Origin: Anoxybacillus flavithermus
GTDB lineage: Bacteria; Bacillota; Bacilli; Bacillales; Anoxybacillaceae
NCBI RefSeq assembly: GCF_002742685.1
Contig: NZ_PEDM01000026.1
Coordinates: 1-40,482, forward strand
Direction of reading: 5' to 3'
DNA: 40,482 nt
The notes below the pieces were generated by a model. The model made no database searches. It was not told the origin of the DNA and saw only the letters and a list, made by a program, of their open reading frames with translations. Of the stretch, positions 28,482 through 38,171 are shown piece after piece. A program made the translations under genes and the position numbers. The first letter of the stretch is position 1, and each line of letters opens with the position of its first letter.

Positions 28482-28712
28482 TCATTGAATAAATTTTTCA
28501 TATTGATGAAGATCGGGATTCCGATCTAACGCCTCTTGACAATCTTCGCAAATTGCTTTTACACAAATTTCTCCTGTCGGAAGATATTGAATCATATCTA
28601 ATCTTTCTTCTTCTGTTAGTCGATGAAAGCCCAATTGCTCACTCTCTAGCGCTAGTGCATCAATTGTTCCAATTTTTACGCCACAATGTCGGCAATAATA
28701 GTGTAACGCCAT
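28482..28712 (-). CDS. fin: Anti-sigma-F factor Fin (YabK)
   Basis: Inhibits sigma-F late in forespore development to help the switch to sigma-G. 76 residues, the same as B. subtilis Fin. Two zinc-type CxxC pairs are seen: C7/C10 (CRHC) and C55/C58 (CEDC), plus C50. It is placed between pth and mfd as in B. subtilis. The SD is AGGAGGAG, directly after an inverted repeat. Confidence 0.93.
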   Translation of the reverse strand: MALHYYCRHCGVKIGTIDALALESEQLGFHRLTEEERLDMIQYLPTGEICVKAICEDCQEALDRNPDLHQYEKFIQ

Positions 28713-28723
28713 GCTTGCTCCTC

Positions 28724-28764
28724 CTAAATGGTTGTTTTAATCGAATACATTTTGAACCATTTAG
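28724..28764 (-). repeat. inverted repeat in the pth-fin gap
   Basis: Perfect 10-bp inverted repeat: CTAAATGGTT (28764-28755 on the minus strand) and AACCATTTAG (28733-28724), 21 bp apart. The second arm ends with the first bases of the fin SD region (TTTAGGAGGAG). There is no T tract, so a terminator is unlikely. Confidence 0.75.
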
Positions 28765-28778
28765 TCGGGAATTATTCA

Positions 28779-29342
28779 TTACTTGTTAAATTCGTTCATC
28801 ACTTGCGCAAACGGAATTTGCAACGATCGTTCACACGCATCAGCAGCTTTTTGAATCGCCTGTTCGATCTGTATTTTTTCTTCCGCCGTCCATCGCCCTA
28901 ATACGTAGTCACTCACTCTCATTCCATTTTTCGGCCGATCAATGCCGATACGAATGCGCTTAAATTGCTCTGTTTTCAAATGATGAATAATTGATTTCAT
29001 GCCATTATGACCGCCAGCGCTTCCCTTTGGACGCAAGCGAACCGTTCCGGTTGGCAAATCTAAATCGTCATAAATGACAATCATTTCATCGATATCAATA
29101 TTATAATAATCCACTAACGGTCGAACACATTCACCCGATAAGTTCATATATGTAAGCGGTTTGCATAATATAACCTTTTCACCTAAAACGATGCCGCTTG
29201 CAAATATACCTTGAAACTTTGTTTGGTTAAGCGTGAGCCCCCAGCGACGTGCGAGCTCGTCAATCACTATAAACCCTACATTATGTCTTGTTTGCTCGTA
29301 TTCTTTCCCTGGATTACCTAAACCAACAAACAGTTTTGCCAT
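28779..29342 (-). CDS. pth: Peptidyl-tRNA hydrolase
   Basis: Recycles peptidyl-tRNA released from ribosomes. 187 residues. Catalytic and binding residues are in place: N10 (GLGNPG), H20 (TRHNVGF), N67 region (TYMNLSG) and D93 ([11 protein letters not shown]), with the GGHNGMKSI loop. ATG at 29342 follows AAGGAG; an upstream extension to 29384 crosses the ctc terminator and is rejected. Confidence 0.96.
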   Translation of the reverse strand: MAKLFVGLGNPGKEYEQTRHNVGFIVIDELARRWGLTLNQTKFQGIFASGIVLGEKVILCKPLTYMNLSGECVRPLVDYYNIDIDEMIVIYDDLDLPTGTVRLRPKGSAGGHNGMKSIIHHLKTEQFKRIRIGIDRPKNGMRVSDYVLGRWTAEEKIQIEQAIQKAADACERSLQIPFAQVMNEFNK

Positions 29343-29369
29343 TTCTTCTGCTCCTTCTCTCCATACTGC

Positions 29370-29397
29370 AAAAGACGTAACCAATGATGGCTACGTC
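29370..29397 (-). terminator. ctc terminator
   Basis: Nine-bp stem with one G-U pair (29374-29382 with 29389-29397), 6-nt loop and TTTT on the minus strand, just after the ctc stop and before the pth SD. The short T tract suggests partial read-through into pth. Confidence 0.7.
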
Positions 29398-29399
29398 CG

Positions 29400-30017
29400 T
29401 CACGGCGTTGTTTCCCGTCCTTCTTCCGATTCTGGTTTTCCCGGCTCTTGTTCTTCACCGCTATGAATTTCTTCCTCTTGTTTCGGTGGCAAAATCGACG
29501 CAATCACTTCTGTCGGGTCGTGATTGATTTCATAAGCACCGTTTGTTTGAATATGTGAAACTGTAACAACATCGCTTACTTGCAAATTAGTTATATCGAT
29601 ATCAATGGATGGCGGGATGTTTGACGGTAACGCTCGAATGGATAATTGATGCATCGCCTGTTGCAATACACCTCCATCTTTGACACCGGCTGCTTCACCA
29701 ATGAGATGGATAGGAACGTGAACAGCTATTTCTGTTTTTGCATCAATAGCTAAAAAGTCAATATGAATAATATCATGACGAATCGGATGTTTTTGCATAT
29801 CACGAACGATAATGCGAATATAATCGTCATTTAATTTAGCATCTAAAAGACCGCTCCCGCCAACAGCCCGCCATTGCTTCAAAAACTCAGCCGCTTCAAC
29901 AAAAACCGATTGGCTACTCGTCGTTTTTCCGTACAAAACGGCCGGAATATGACCTTGTTTCCGCATTTGTTTCACATAAGAACGTCGATGATCTGAACGT
30001 AATTGAAGTTGTAACAA
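29400..30017 (-). CDS. ctc: Ribosomal protein L25 / general stress protein Ctc
   Basis: 5S rRNA-binding L25 family protein with a C-terminal TL5/Ctc domain. About 205 residues. The N-terminal half (about 1-90) is the L25 fold ([23 protein letters not shown]), and the C-terminal domain ends in an acidic tail. A TTG start at 30017 is spaced correctly from AGGAAGG; a GTG (30026) overlaps that SD and is less likely. B. subtilis ctc is a sigma-B gene, and a sigma-B-like site is present upstream. Confidence 0.92.
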   Translation of the reverse strand: MLQLQLRSDHRRSYVKQMRKQGHIPAVLYGKTTSSQSVFVEAAEFLKQWRAVGGSGLLDAKLNDDYIRIIVRDMQKHPIRHDIIHIDFLAIDAKTEIAVHVPIHLIGEAAGVKDGGVLQQAMHQLSIRALPSNIPPSIDIDITNLQVSDVVTVSHIQTNGAYEINHDPTEVIASILPPKQEEEIHSGEEQEPGKPESEEGRETTP

Positions 30018-30024
30018 TGAAATC

Positions 30025-30072
30025 ACCTTCCTACTTTAGAATCGCTCATAGCTTCCCCCAAAATAGGAAGGT
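30025..30072 (-). promoter_or_regulatory. ctc leader helix masking the ribosome binding site
   Basis: ACCTTCCTATTTTGGGG (30072-30056, minus strand) can pair over 17 bp, with four G-U pairs and the outer nine perfect, to 30041-30025, whose distal part holds the ctc SD AGGAAGG. No T tract follows, so it is not a terminator. The 5' arm lies inside the sigma-B spacer and would be absent from a sigma-B transcript. Confidence 0.6.
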
Positions 30073-30078
30073 CTAAAC
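30053..30078 (-). promoter_or_regulatory. candidate sigma-B promoter of ctc
   Basis: GTTTAG (30078-30073) against the -35 GTTTAA, 14-bp spacer, GGGGAA (30058-30053) against the -10 GGGTAT. Spacing equals that of the well-known B. subtilis ctc promoter. The -10 match is partial. Confidence 0.55.
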
Positions 30079-30082
30079 GTCA

Positions 30083-31033
30083 TTAATCGAACAACGCGCT
30101 AATCGATTGTTCTTCATGCACACGAATAATTGCTTCACCGATAAGAGGAGCAACAGATAGCTCGACAATTTTATCCGTTTTCTTTTCTTCAGGAATCGCA
30201 ATTGTATTCGTGACAACAAGCTCTTTAATTTTTGAGTTTTGAATTCGCTCAATCGCTGGCCCTGATAAAACTGGGTGCGTACAACACGCATATACTTCTT
30301 TTGCCCCATGCTCAGCTAACGCATTTGCTGCTAAAGTAATCGTACCAGCTGTATCAATAATATCGTCCACTAAAATCGTCGTTTTTCCTTGTACATTCCC
30401 AATGATATTCATCACTTCTGCTACATTTGGTTTTGGACGACGTTTGTCAATAATAGCAATCGGCGCTTTTAAACGATCTGCCATTTTTCGTGCGCGCGTC
30501 ACACCGCCATGGTCTGGAGAAACGATAACGATATCATCAAGTTGCTTTTCTTTAAAGTAATCTGCTAAAATCGGAACTCCCATTAAATGATCGATTGGAA
30601 TATCAAAAAATCCTTGAATTTGCGGTGCGTGCAAATCAAGCGTAATGACGCGAGAAGCACCAGCTGTTTCTAATAAATTGGCAACTAATTTCGCCGTAAT
30701 CGGCTCACGAGAACGCGCTTTGCGATCTTGACGAGCATATCCGTAGTACGGCATAACAATGTTAATTGTTTTAGCAGATGCCCGCTTTAAGGCATCAATC
30801 ATAATAAGCAATTCCATCAAATGTTCATTTACAGGCGCGCTTGTTGATTGAATAACATAAACATCGCATCCCCGAATGCTTTCTTCAATGTTAATTTGAA
30901 TTTCTCCGTCGCTAAAACGAGAAACGGAACATTTTCCTAGTTCAACACCAATGACTTTTGCGATTTCTTGGGCTAAAATCGGATTCGAATTTAACGAAAA
31001 TAACTTTAAATTAGAATTCAAATACTGAGACAT
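30083..31033 (-). CDS. prs: Ribose-phosphate pyrophosphokinase (PRPP synthetase)
   Basis: Makes PRPP from ribose 5-phosphate and ATP for nucleotide, His and Trp synthesis. 316 residues. Class I features: [17 protein letters not shown], the flexible-loop region [24 protein letters not shown] and the PRPP loop [13 protein letters not shown] at 31033 follows GGAGG by 10 nt; an earlier ATG (31051) contains that SD. 17 nt separate it from glmU, so the two form an operon. Confidence 0.97.
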   Translation of the reverse strand: MSQYLNSNLKLFSLNSNPILAQEIAKVIGVELGKCSVSRFSDGEIQINIEESIRGCDVYVIQSTSAPVNEHLMELLIMIDALKRASAKTINIVMPYYGYARQDRKARSREPITAKLVANLLETAGASRVITLDLHAPQIQGFFDIPIDHLMGVPILADYFKEKQLDDIVIVSPDHGGVTRARKMADRLKAPIAIIDKRRPKPNVAEVMNIIGNVQGKTTILVDDIIDTAGTITLAANALAEHGAKEVYACCTHPVLSGPAIERIQNSKIKELVVTNTIAIPEEKKTDKIVELSVAPLIGEAIIRVHEEQSISALFD

Positions 31034-31050
31034 GGGTAAGTAAACCTCCA

Positions 31051-32427
31051 TTAGGATTTTTTCTTTTCTTGTAGACGTTCAACATAATTTTCTTTATTTG
31101 TTTGCCGAGCGCGCGCAATAGCTAAAGCGCGGTTAGGTACATCATCGGTAATAGTTGAGCCAGCCGCTATATACGCTCCGCTTCCTACAACGACAGGGGC
31201 AATCAAGTTCGAGTTGCAACCGATAAACGCACCATCTTCAATTTTTGTCACATATTTATTTACCCCATCATAATTTACCGTAATCGTACCACAACCGATA
31301 TTTACATCAGCACCTACTTCAGCATCTCCGATATAGCTTAAGTGCGATGCTTTACTTCCATTTCCAAACGTCGCTTTTTTAATTTCAACGAAGTTTCCGA
31401 TTCTCACATCGTCGCCAATTTTAGATAGCGGACGAATGTGGGCAAATGGACCGATCGTTACATCTTTGCCTACTTCGCTGTCATGTACAACAGAATGACG
31501 AATCGATGTATTGTCACCAATACGACTATTTTTAATTTCGCTATTCGGTCCGATGATGCAATTTTCACCAATTACCGTATAGCCTTCAATCCATGTCCCA
31601 GGATAAATGATCGTATCCTGTCCAATGTGCACATCAGGTGCTATATACGTATGCTCAGGATCAATGATTGTCACACCATTTGCCATATGTTGTCGGTGAA
31701 TGCGCATACGCATAATTTTTTCTGCTTGAGCAAGGGCAATGCGGTCGTTTACACCTAACGTTTCTTCAAATATTGGCGTTTCGTACGCTGAAATGATTTC
31801 GCCTTGTTTTTTCAAAATTTCGATGACATCTGGTAAATAATATTCCCCTTGCGCATTATCGTTCGACACTTTCGTAAGCGCTTCAAATAGCGCACGATTA
31901 TCAAAACAATACGTTCCTGTATTAATTTCACGAATCATTCGCTCTTCTTCTGTTGCATCTTTATGTTCTACAATTTTTTCGACATGTCCATCTTGATTGC
32001 GGACAATGCGACCATATCCAGTTGGATCTTCTGCAAGGGCGGTTAAAATGGTTGCTTTCGCTTTCGTCTGTAAATGATGTTGTAAAAGCGCTTCCATCAT
32101 TTCTGAGGTGATCAGTGGTGTATCTCCGCAAACAACGAGAGTCACACCATCTTTATCAGCTAAATGAGGTGCTGCTTGCATGACAGCATGTGCTGTCCCA
32201 AGCTGTTGTTCTTGAATGACGTACTCACTTTGATTGCCGAGTTGTTCTTTGACTCGTTCTGCTCCAAAACCAACAACGGTAATTAATCGATCGACATGTA
32301 ACGTAGAAATGGCATCCACTACATGTTGTACCATCGGCTTCCCACAGACAGGGTGTAACACTTTATAAAGCTTTGAACGCATACGCGTCCCCTGTCCAGC
32401 CGCTAAAATGATCGCATATCGTTTCAT
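31051..32427 (-). CDS. glmU: Bifunctional GlmU: GlcN-1-P acetyltransferase / GlcNAc-1-P uridyltransferase
   Basis: Last two steps of UDP-GlcNAc synthesis for the cell wall. 458 residues. The N-terminal uridyltransferase (about 1-230) starts with [20 protein letters not shown] and has QLGTAHAV and CGDTPL. The C-terminal left-handed beta-helix (about 250-458) shows hexapeptide repeats and [16 protein letters not shown] and NYDG active-site blocks. ATG at 32427 is 8 nt from GGAGG. Confidence 0.97.
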   Translation of the reverse strand: MKRYAIILAAGQGTRMRSKLYKVLHPVCGKPMVQHVVDAISTLHVDRLITVVGFGAERVKEQLGNQSEYVIQEQQLGTAHAVMQAAPHLADKDGVTLVVCGDTPLITSEMMEALLQHHLQTKAKATILTALAEDPTGYGRIVRNQDGHVEKIVEHKDATEEERMIREINTGTYCFDNRALFEALTKVSNDNAQGEYYLPDVIEILKKQGEIISAYETPIFEETLGVNDRIALAQAEKIMRMRIHRQHMANGVTIIDPEHTYIAPDVHIGQDTIIYPGTWIEGYTVIGENCIIGPNSEIKNSRIGDNTSIRHSVVHDSEVGKDVTIGPFAHIRPLSKIGDDVRIGNFVEIKKATFGNGSKASHLSYIGDAEVGADVNIGCGTITVNYDGVNKYVTKIEDGAFIGCNSNLIAPVVVGSGAYIAAGSTITDDVPNRALAIARARQTNKENYVERLQEKKKS

Positions 32428-32461
32428 CGTAAGGCCTCCATACCTCTCTTTATCCATATTG

Positions 32462-32490
32462 AATATATATCAATTATGTATGTATTTCAA
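32462..32490 (-). promoter_or_regulatory. glmU-prs sigma-A promoter
   Basis: TTGAAA (32490-32485), 17-bp spacer, TATATT (32467-32462), about 35 bp before glmU and after the spoVG terminator. Confidence 0.75.
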
Positions 32491-32571
32491 GGAAACATTG
32501 TCATCTACCAAAAAAATTCATCATTTTCACTATATGTTCTTTACTAATAGGATGAACATTATTTTCATATG

Positions 32572-32600
32572 AAAAGGACCCTTTTTTAACGAAAGGGTCC
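32572..32600 (-). terminator. spoVG terminator
   Basis: GGACCCTTT/AAAGGGTCC stem (32576-32584 with 32592-32600) with TTTT on the minus strand, immediately after spoVG. The adjoining bases form a 14-bp perfect palindrome (TTTTCATATGAAAA, 32562-32575). Confidence 0.88.
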
Positions 32601-32611
32601 TCTGTTATGAT

Positions 32612-32902
32612 TTACGAAGCACCTGCTTCTTCAAGCTCTTTTTCCAACTCACCAGCACGGTGATACTCGGCTAAAACAGCCTCTTGGATTTTCCCGCGGG
32701 TTGTTGAGTTAATTGGATGAGCGATGTCACGGAATTCCCCGTCAGGAGTACGCTTGCTTGGCATAGCGACAAACAAGCCGTTATTGCCTTCAATCACACG
32801 GATATCATGAACGACAAATTCATGATCCAACGTAATTGAGGCAATCGCTCTCATACGTCCTTCGGTATTCACGCGGCGTAATCTCACGTCAGTCACTTCC
32901 AT
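32612..32902 (-). CDS. spoVG: SpoVG, nucleic-acid-binding regulator
   Basis: Small conserved site-specific DNA/RNA-binding regulator that affects septation and sporulation. 96 residues, nearly identical in type to B. subtilis Spo[22 protein letters not shown], then [20 protein letters not shown] and [14 protein letters not shown] at 32902 is spaced about 9 nt from AAAAGGTGG; a GTG four codons upstream is possible. It has a dedicated sigma-H promoter and a terminator. Confidence 0.98.
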   Translation of the reverse strand: MEVTDVRLRRVNTEGRMRAIASITLDHEFVVHDIRVIEGNNGLFVAMPSKRTPDGEFRDIAHPINSTTRGKIQEAVLAEYHRAGELEKELEEAGAS

Positions 32903-32943
32903 TCTGTTCACCACCTTTTCCCTATATAAGAACTTAAGTGAAT

Positions 32944-32993
32944 TTATTCCACGTCGTTTTTTATTTTCCTGCTAACATAAAAAAATTTTTTTT
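32944..32993 (-). promoter_or_regulatory. spoVG sigma-H promoter with upstream A/T box
   Basis: GCAGGAAAA (32972-32964) and GTGGAATAA (32952-32944) match the sigma-H elements RnAGGAwww and RnnGAATww, 11 bp apart as in B. subtilis spoVG. A7T8 tract DNA lies directly upstream (32979-32993), in the place where B. subtilis has an A/T box that AbrB binds; AbrB binding here is inferred. Confidence 0.88.
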
Positions 32994-33372
32994 ACGATTG
33001 TTTGACAAGCGCAACGACTTCAATTTCAATTAAAGCATCTTTTGGTAAGCGGGCAACTTCAACAGCGGAACGCGCTGGTTTATGATCGCGAAAATATTGT
33101 CCATATACTTCATTCATCGCTGCAAAATCATTCATGTCTTTTAAAAACACTGTTGTTTTCACAACTGTTTCTAAAGACGCTCCTGCCGCTTCAAGTACGG
33201 CTTGTAAGTTTTTGAATACTTGATGCGTTTGTGCTTGAATGTCTCCTTGTACCATTTCCCCTTCCGGCGTTAAAGCAATTTGCCCAGAGCTGTAAAACAT
33301 ATTGTTAACGATAATACCTTGGGAGTATGGTCCAATCGCTTGTGGAGCTCGATTCGTGTGTACAACTTTCAT
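32992..33372 (-). CDS. ridA: RidA-family enamine/imine deaminase (YabJ)
   Basis: Hydrolyses reactive 2-aminoacrylate-type enamines made by PLP enzymes; in B. subtilis yabJ also affects purine regulation with PurR. 126 residues. Family features: [12 protein letters not shown], the Arg in [19 protein letters not shown] and the GNxxxQ-like region [14 protein letters not shown] at 33372 has GGAGGAAGAG upstream; a longer reading to 33399 is rejected. Between purR and spoVG, as in B. subtilis. Confidence 0.95.
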   Translation of the reverse strand: MKVVHTNRAPQAIGPYSQGIIVNNMFYSSGQIALTPEGEMVQGDIQAQTHQVFKNLQAVLEAAGASLETVVKTTVFLKDMNDFAAMNEVYGQYFRDHKPARSAVEVARLPKDALIEIEVVALVKQS

Positions 33373-33404
33373 GTCTCTTCCTCCTGTATGTAAAATCACT
33401 TTAT

Positions 33405-34229
33405 TTATTTGACAAAATGAAAGTAGTTTCCTTCTTCTACTGTAATTTGTTTTTCTTTCACATTAACAGATGTGAGTTTCACAAGAGAAACATATTCATC
33501 AACGAGTCGTTCTTCTGCTTCTTCCGACTCGACAAGAACACCAATACCAACAACATTTGCGCGAAATTCTGCAAGTAAACTAATCATGCCATTAATCGTT
33601 CCGCCCGCTTTCATAAAGTCATCCACAATTAAGACGTTGGCGCCTTCTTTTAAACTCCGCTTCGATAGCACCATCGTTTGAATACGTTTAGATGAACCAG
33701 ATACGTAGTTGATACTGACCATTGACCCTTCTGTCACTTTACTGTCACGGCGAATAATGACGACAGGTACATTTAAAAAGCTCGCAACAGCATAGGCTAG
33801 GGGAATCCCTTTTGTCGCAACTGTCACAACAAAATCAATATGCTCATGTGCAAACGCAGAAGCATATAGACGCCCAATTTGGTTGACGATGCGCGTATCA
33901 CCGAGCAAATCCGTCATGTACAAATATCCCCCTGGTAATAATCGCTCAGGGTCTGCTAGGCTTGTACATAATTGCTGAATAAACTGTTTTGCTTCCGCTT
34001 CCGACATTTTCGGGACATATTGCACTCCCCCAGCCGCTCCAGGAAGCGTACGCAACAAACCGATTCCTTGTTGTTCAAACGTTTGCTTAATAATAGCTAA
34101 ATCTTCGCTAATTGACGATTTCGCTGATCCGTATCGTTCCGCAAAAAAAGTAAGCGGGACGAGCTGATGTGGATGGTAAAGCAAATAATGCGTCATATCT
34201 ACAAGCCGACTACTCCGCCTTAATTTCAT
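33405..34229 (-). CDS. purR: Purine operon repressor PurR
   Basis: Represses purine genes; PRPP binding releases DNA. 274 residues. The N-terminal winged helix (about 1-75: [24 protein letters not shown]) precedes a phosphoribosyltransferase-like domain with [13 protein letters not shown] and the PRPP motif [27 protein letters not shown] precedes the ATG, and it starts 12 nt after ispE. Confidence 0.96.
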   Translation of the reverse strand: MKLRRSSRLVDMTHYLLYHPHQLVPLTFFAERYGSAKSSISEDLAIIKQTFEQQGIGLLRTLPGAAGGVQYVPKMSEAEAKQFIQQLCTSLADPERLLPGGYLYMTDLLGDTRIVNQIGRLYASAFAHEHIDFVVTVATKGIPLAYAVASFLNVPVVIIRRDSKVTEGSMVSINYVSGSSKRIQTMVLSKRSLKEGANVLIVDDFMKAGGTINGMISLLAEFRANVVGIGVLVESEEAEERLVDEYVSLVKLTSVNVKEKQITVEEGNYFHFVK

Positions 34230-34241
34230 GTGATAACCTCC

Positions 34242-35108
34242 TTATTGTTCATGCCTTTCTCCAATTAATCGAACAGCATATACATGTTCACAAAAACCGC
34301 GCAGGCCGTTATATACACGTTGTAAACGTGAATCGTGTTGCACAAGACCAAACACAGTCGGTCCACTTCCGCTCATTAATGATACATCTGCGCCAAAACG
34401 TTTCATTTGTTCTTTAATTTGCGCCACTTCAGGATGCATGTTTAATGTGACACTTTCTAATACGTTCCCAGCGAGCGCACAAATTTTTTCATAATTTTTC
34501 TCTTTAATAGCCTCAACCATGCCATTTACATCTGGATGATGAACGGATTGTAATTGTAAATTTTTGTATACATCCGCTGTTGATACCCCGATTGTGGGCT
34601 TAGCTAAAATGACCCAACATGGCGGCGGGGCCGGAATATGCTCAATTTTTTCTCCCCGTCCTCTTGCAACCGCCGTCCCCCCATATACGCAAAACGGAAC
34701 ATCCGATCCGATCTCCGCGCCAATTTCGGCGAGTTCATCTAAACTTAAACCTAGTCCCCAAAGTTTATTTAATCCACGCAACGTTGCTGCTGCATCGCTA
34801 CTTCCACCTGCAAGACCTGCCGCAACAGGAATATGCTTCGTGATAGAAATCGCTACGCCACGGTGAACACCTAGCTTTTCTTTTAGCAGTTTGGCTGCTT
34901 GATATGCTAAATTCCGTTCATCATCTGGCACAAAGCGATTGTGTGAAATAATTTGAATCGTATTACTGTACAAATCCGTTAACTCCACACGATCAGCTAA
35001 ATCAATCGTCGTCATCACCATATTGACTTCATGGTAACCGTCTGGACGCTTATGTAATACATCGAGAGATAAATTAATTTTCGCTGGTGCTTTCACTAAC
35101 AACCTCAA
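34242..35108 (-). CDS. ispE: 4-diphosphocytidyl-2-C-methyl-D-erythritol kinase
   Basis: MEP-pathway GHMP kinase. 288 residues. Motifs: [23 protein letters not shown] near the N-terminus, the ATP loop [15 protein letters not shown], and [11 protein letters not shown] near the C-terminus. The start is probably TTG at 35108, giving [10 protein letters not shown], which matches the family, with AGGTGA at good spacing; a GTG at 35117 overlaps the SD. It leads the ispE-purR-ridA unit. Confidence 0.94.
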   Translation of the reverse strand: MRLLVKAPAKINLSLDVLHKRPDGYHEVNMVMTTIDLADRVELTDLYSNTIQIISHNRFVPDDERNLAYQAAKLLKEKLGVHRGVAISITKHIPVAAGLAGGSSDAAATLRGLNKLWGLGLSLDELAEIGAEIGSDVPFCVYGGTAVARGRGEKIEHIPAPPPCWVILAKPTIGVSTADVYKNLQLQSVHHPDVNGMVEAIKEKNYEKICALAGNVLESVTLNMHPEVAQIKEQMKRFGADVSLMSGSGPTVFGLVQHDSRLQRVYNGLRGFCEHVYAVRLIGERHEQ

Positions 35109-35147
35109 ACTGTTCACCTACTTTTCCGACTTCAAACTCCTATCGAC

Positions 35148-35158
35148 ATTTTACCACA
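35148..35158 (-). promoter_or_regulatory. possible ispE extended -10 promoter
   Basis: TGTGG directly before TAAAAT (35158-35148) forms a TRTGN-type extended -10, with only a weak -35 (TATTTG) at the right distance. It lies between the veg terminator and ispE. Confidence 0.48.
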
Positions 35159-35196
35159 AAAAATAGTGAACAAATACGTGCCTTTTCCATACACAT

Positions 35197-35227
35197 AAAA
35201 AAAGAGACCACCGATATTGGTCGCCTC
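35197..35227 (-). terminator. veg terminator
   Basis: Imperfect GAGGCGACC/GGTGGTCTC stem (one mismatch, one G-U pair) with six-base loop, followed on the minus strand by T7, just after veg. No coding region fits between it and ispE, where B. subtilis has sspF. Confidence 0.78.
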
Positions 35228-35235
35228 CTTCACCG

Positions 35236-35505
35236 TCATGAATGTGAGCTGCTCATCGCTACTTGTTCGTCATCTAAAAATGTAAGCTGTACCGTCTCCG
35301 TTAACACGTCTGCATAACTATATGATACACGTTCAAAAGCGTTTTCTTCTTGATCGAGTTCAACAACAAATACGGACGGATATGTTTGGGCTAACACGCC
35401 GCAACGCTCAATTGTTTTTCGACGCCCACCGTTCGCCTTTAACGTCAATCTTTTACCGAGATTCGAATCCAACACTTTTTTAATTTCCGACAATGTTTTT
35501 CCCAT
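35236..35505 (-). CDS. veg: Veg protein
   Basis: Small highly expressed protein linked to biofilm-matrix gene control in B. subtilis. 89 residues. The N-terminal block [16 protein letters not shown] and [16 protein letters not shown] and the later [18 protein letters not shown] are diagnostic. ATG at 35505 follows GAGGTGG. Two tandem strong promoters sit upstream. Confidence 0.96.
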   Translation of the reverse strand: MGKTLSEIKKVLDSNLGKRLTLKANGGRRKTIERCGVLAQTYPSVFVVELDQEENAFERVSYSYADVLTETVQLTFLDDEQVAMSSSHS

Positions 35506-35527
35506 CGTATCCACCTCACTATTAAGT

Positions 35528-35556
35528 AGTATAACAAACGAAATTGAATAAGTCAA
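35528..35556 (-). promoter_or_regulatory. veg promoter, proximal
   Basis: TTGACT (35556-35551), 17-bp spacer, TATACT (35533-35528), about 22 bp before veg. Confidence 0.8.
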
Positions 35557-35565
35557 AAAATAAGA

Positions 35566-35595
35566 ATTATATCAACAAAAAATATTTTATGTCAA
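35566..35595 (-). promoter_or_regulatory. veg promoter, distal
   Basis: Perfect TTGACA (35595-35590) and TATAAT (35571-35566) with an 18-bp spacer. With the proximal site it makes a tandem pair, in keeping with the strong expression of veg known from B. subtilis. Confidence 0.78.
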
Positions 35596-35663
35596 TACTT
35601 TTGTTTTTATTATGGACAATAATAAAAAAATTATGTACAAAAAGTGTTAAAAAACAAAATGAT

Positions 35664-35702
35664 ATTCTTGTCTTCTCACCACAATGGCAAAAAGACAAGA
35701 AT
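35664..35702 (-). terminator. yabG terminator
   Basis: Perfect 11-bp stem (35664-35674 with 35692-35702), 17-nt loop, then a partly T-rich stretch on the minus strand. Placed 4 bp after the yabG stop. Confidence 0.75.
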
Positions 35703-35706
35703 TATG

Positions 35707-36585
35707 TTATTTTTTCTCGTCCATCGTCCGAAATGGCATTCCCGTTCGTAAAACGCCTCGCGTTTCGACACCACCAAGACCCTTCTCTCCCGTTAATGTA
35801 TTTCTTAACACATCCCATACGTTGACACGATCCATAAAAGGGGTAAAGCTAATGCGTGAAACGATATATACAGGATCAAGCGCATGAATATTGACACGCG
35901 CAGGAGAGCTTGCAAAATTAGCACCTGCTCGAATAAGCGATTCAAAATGAGATTGACACGCTCCAGCAAAAATCACAAGTTGATCGAGATTTGGAATTTT
36001 TTTTCGAGCCTGCTTCACCGTTTGTACAAAATATTTCGAGTGACGATACGCTTTTAAATCATCGACTGCTCCTTTTGACTTCGAATATGCATCATGGCCA
36101 GTCACAACTAAAATATCAGGGCGAACCTGTTCAAGTAGTGGGATAACACGATCAGGCATGTCTGTTTCGTGACAATGAACGCCATATACCGGAACCCCAA
36201 TTCGCTCATACAACTGCATGCACTTTCGTAAATAAAGCGGATCGCCGTCTATATGAAGCACTCTTCCCGGAAGCTGAAAAAAATCCATTTTTACTTCGTA
36301 TCCACCTGTCGCTTCATATTCGCTTTTTTCTCGTAACAAACGATAATCTTGACGCAACAATTTGTAGCATTCCTCAATATGTTGCTTTTCTTCTTCTTTT
36401 CGTCTCTTTTTTTCGCGTTCATCAATCACGACTAAATCGGAAAAAGGAGCATCAGCTACGAGTCGAACATCTTCCCCATATAAGATCGCTTCTTTTTCTC
36501 CCCCTTTTTCTTTGATATCAATAACCCGAAACAAAACATCACATTCATACGATTTCCGCGCAACAATGTCCCCAACTTGAATCAT
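35707..36585 (-). CDS. yabG: Sporulation-specific protease YabG
   Basis: Cysteine-type protease (peptidase family U57) that processes spore coat proteins. 292 residues. The conserved C-terminal block contains GHDAYSK, HCHE, FAGACQSHFESLIRAGANFASSP and RVNIHALDPVYI; the C in GACQSHFE and the H residues are candidate catalytic residues. ATG at 36585 is 9 nt from AAAGGG; ATG at 36591 is too close. A sigma-K-type promoter is upstream. Confidence 0.94.
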   Translation of the reverse strand: MIQVGDIVARKSYECDVLFRVIDIKEKGGEKEAILYGEDVRLVADAPFSDLVVIDEREKKRRKEEEKQHIEECYKLLRQDYRLLREKSEYEATGGYEVKMDFFQLPGRVLHIDGDPLYLRKCMQLYERIGVPVYGVHCHETDMPDRVIPLLEQVRPDILVVTGHDAYSKSKGAVDDLKAYRHSKYFVQTVKQARKKIPNLDQLVIFAGACQSHFESLIRAGANFASSPARVNIHALDPVYIVSRISFTPFMDRVNVWDVLRNTLTGEKGLGGVETRGVLRTGMPFRTMDEKK

Positions 36586-36615
36586 ATACATCCGCCCTTT
36601 CGTTTGTTTTGTTTG

Positions 36616-36643
36616 TAACATATGCAACGAAAGGATAGAACGT
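36616..36643 (-). promoter_or_regulatory. yabG sigma-K-type promoter
   Basis: CATATGTTA (36624-36616) fits the sigma-K -10 CATANNNTA exactly, with AC (36643-36642) 17 bp upstream. yabG is transcribed by sigma-K in B. subtilis. Confidence 0.68.
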
Positions 36644-36645
36644 GT

Positions 36646-38099
<1,454 letters not shown>

Positions 38100-38131
38100 A
38101 AAACCCTCCATCTCTCATGTGTTCTTCACCC

Positions 38132-38161
38132 ATTATAACGAAAAAAACAGAGGATCGTGAA
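38132..38161 (-). promoter_or_regulatory. possible rnmV-ksgA promoter
   Basis: Perfect TATAAT (38137-38132) with TTCACG (38161-38156) 18 bp upstream; the -35 lies in the loop of the yabE terminator. Confidence 0.42.
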
Positions 38162-38170
38162 ATCCTCTGT
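38141..38170 (-). terminator. yabE terminator
   Basis: Perfect 9-bp stem (38147-38155 with 38162-38170), 6-nt loop and T7 on the minus strand, 1 bp after the yabE stop. Confidence 0.92.
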
Positions 38171-38171
38171 G

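Noticed and set aside
32562-32575. Palindrome TTTTCATATGAAAA as an operator
   Set aside because: It overlaps the T tract of the spoVG terminator and is more simply explained by the A/T-rich flank.
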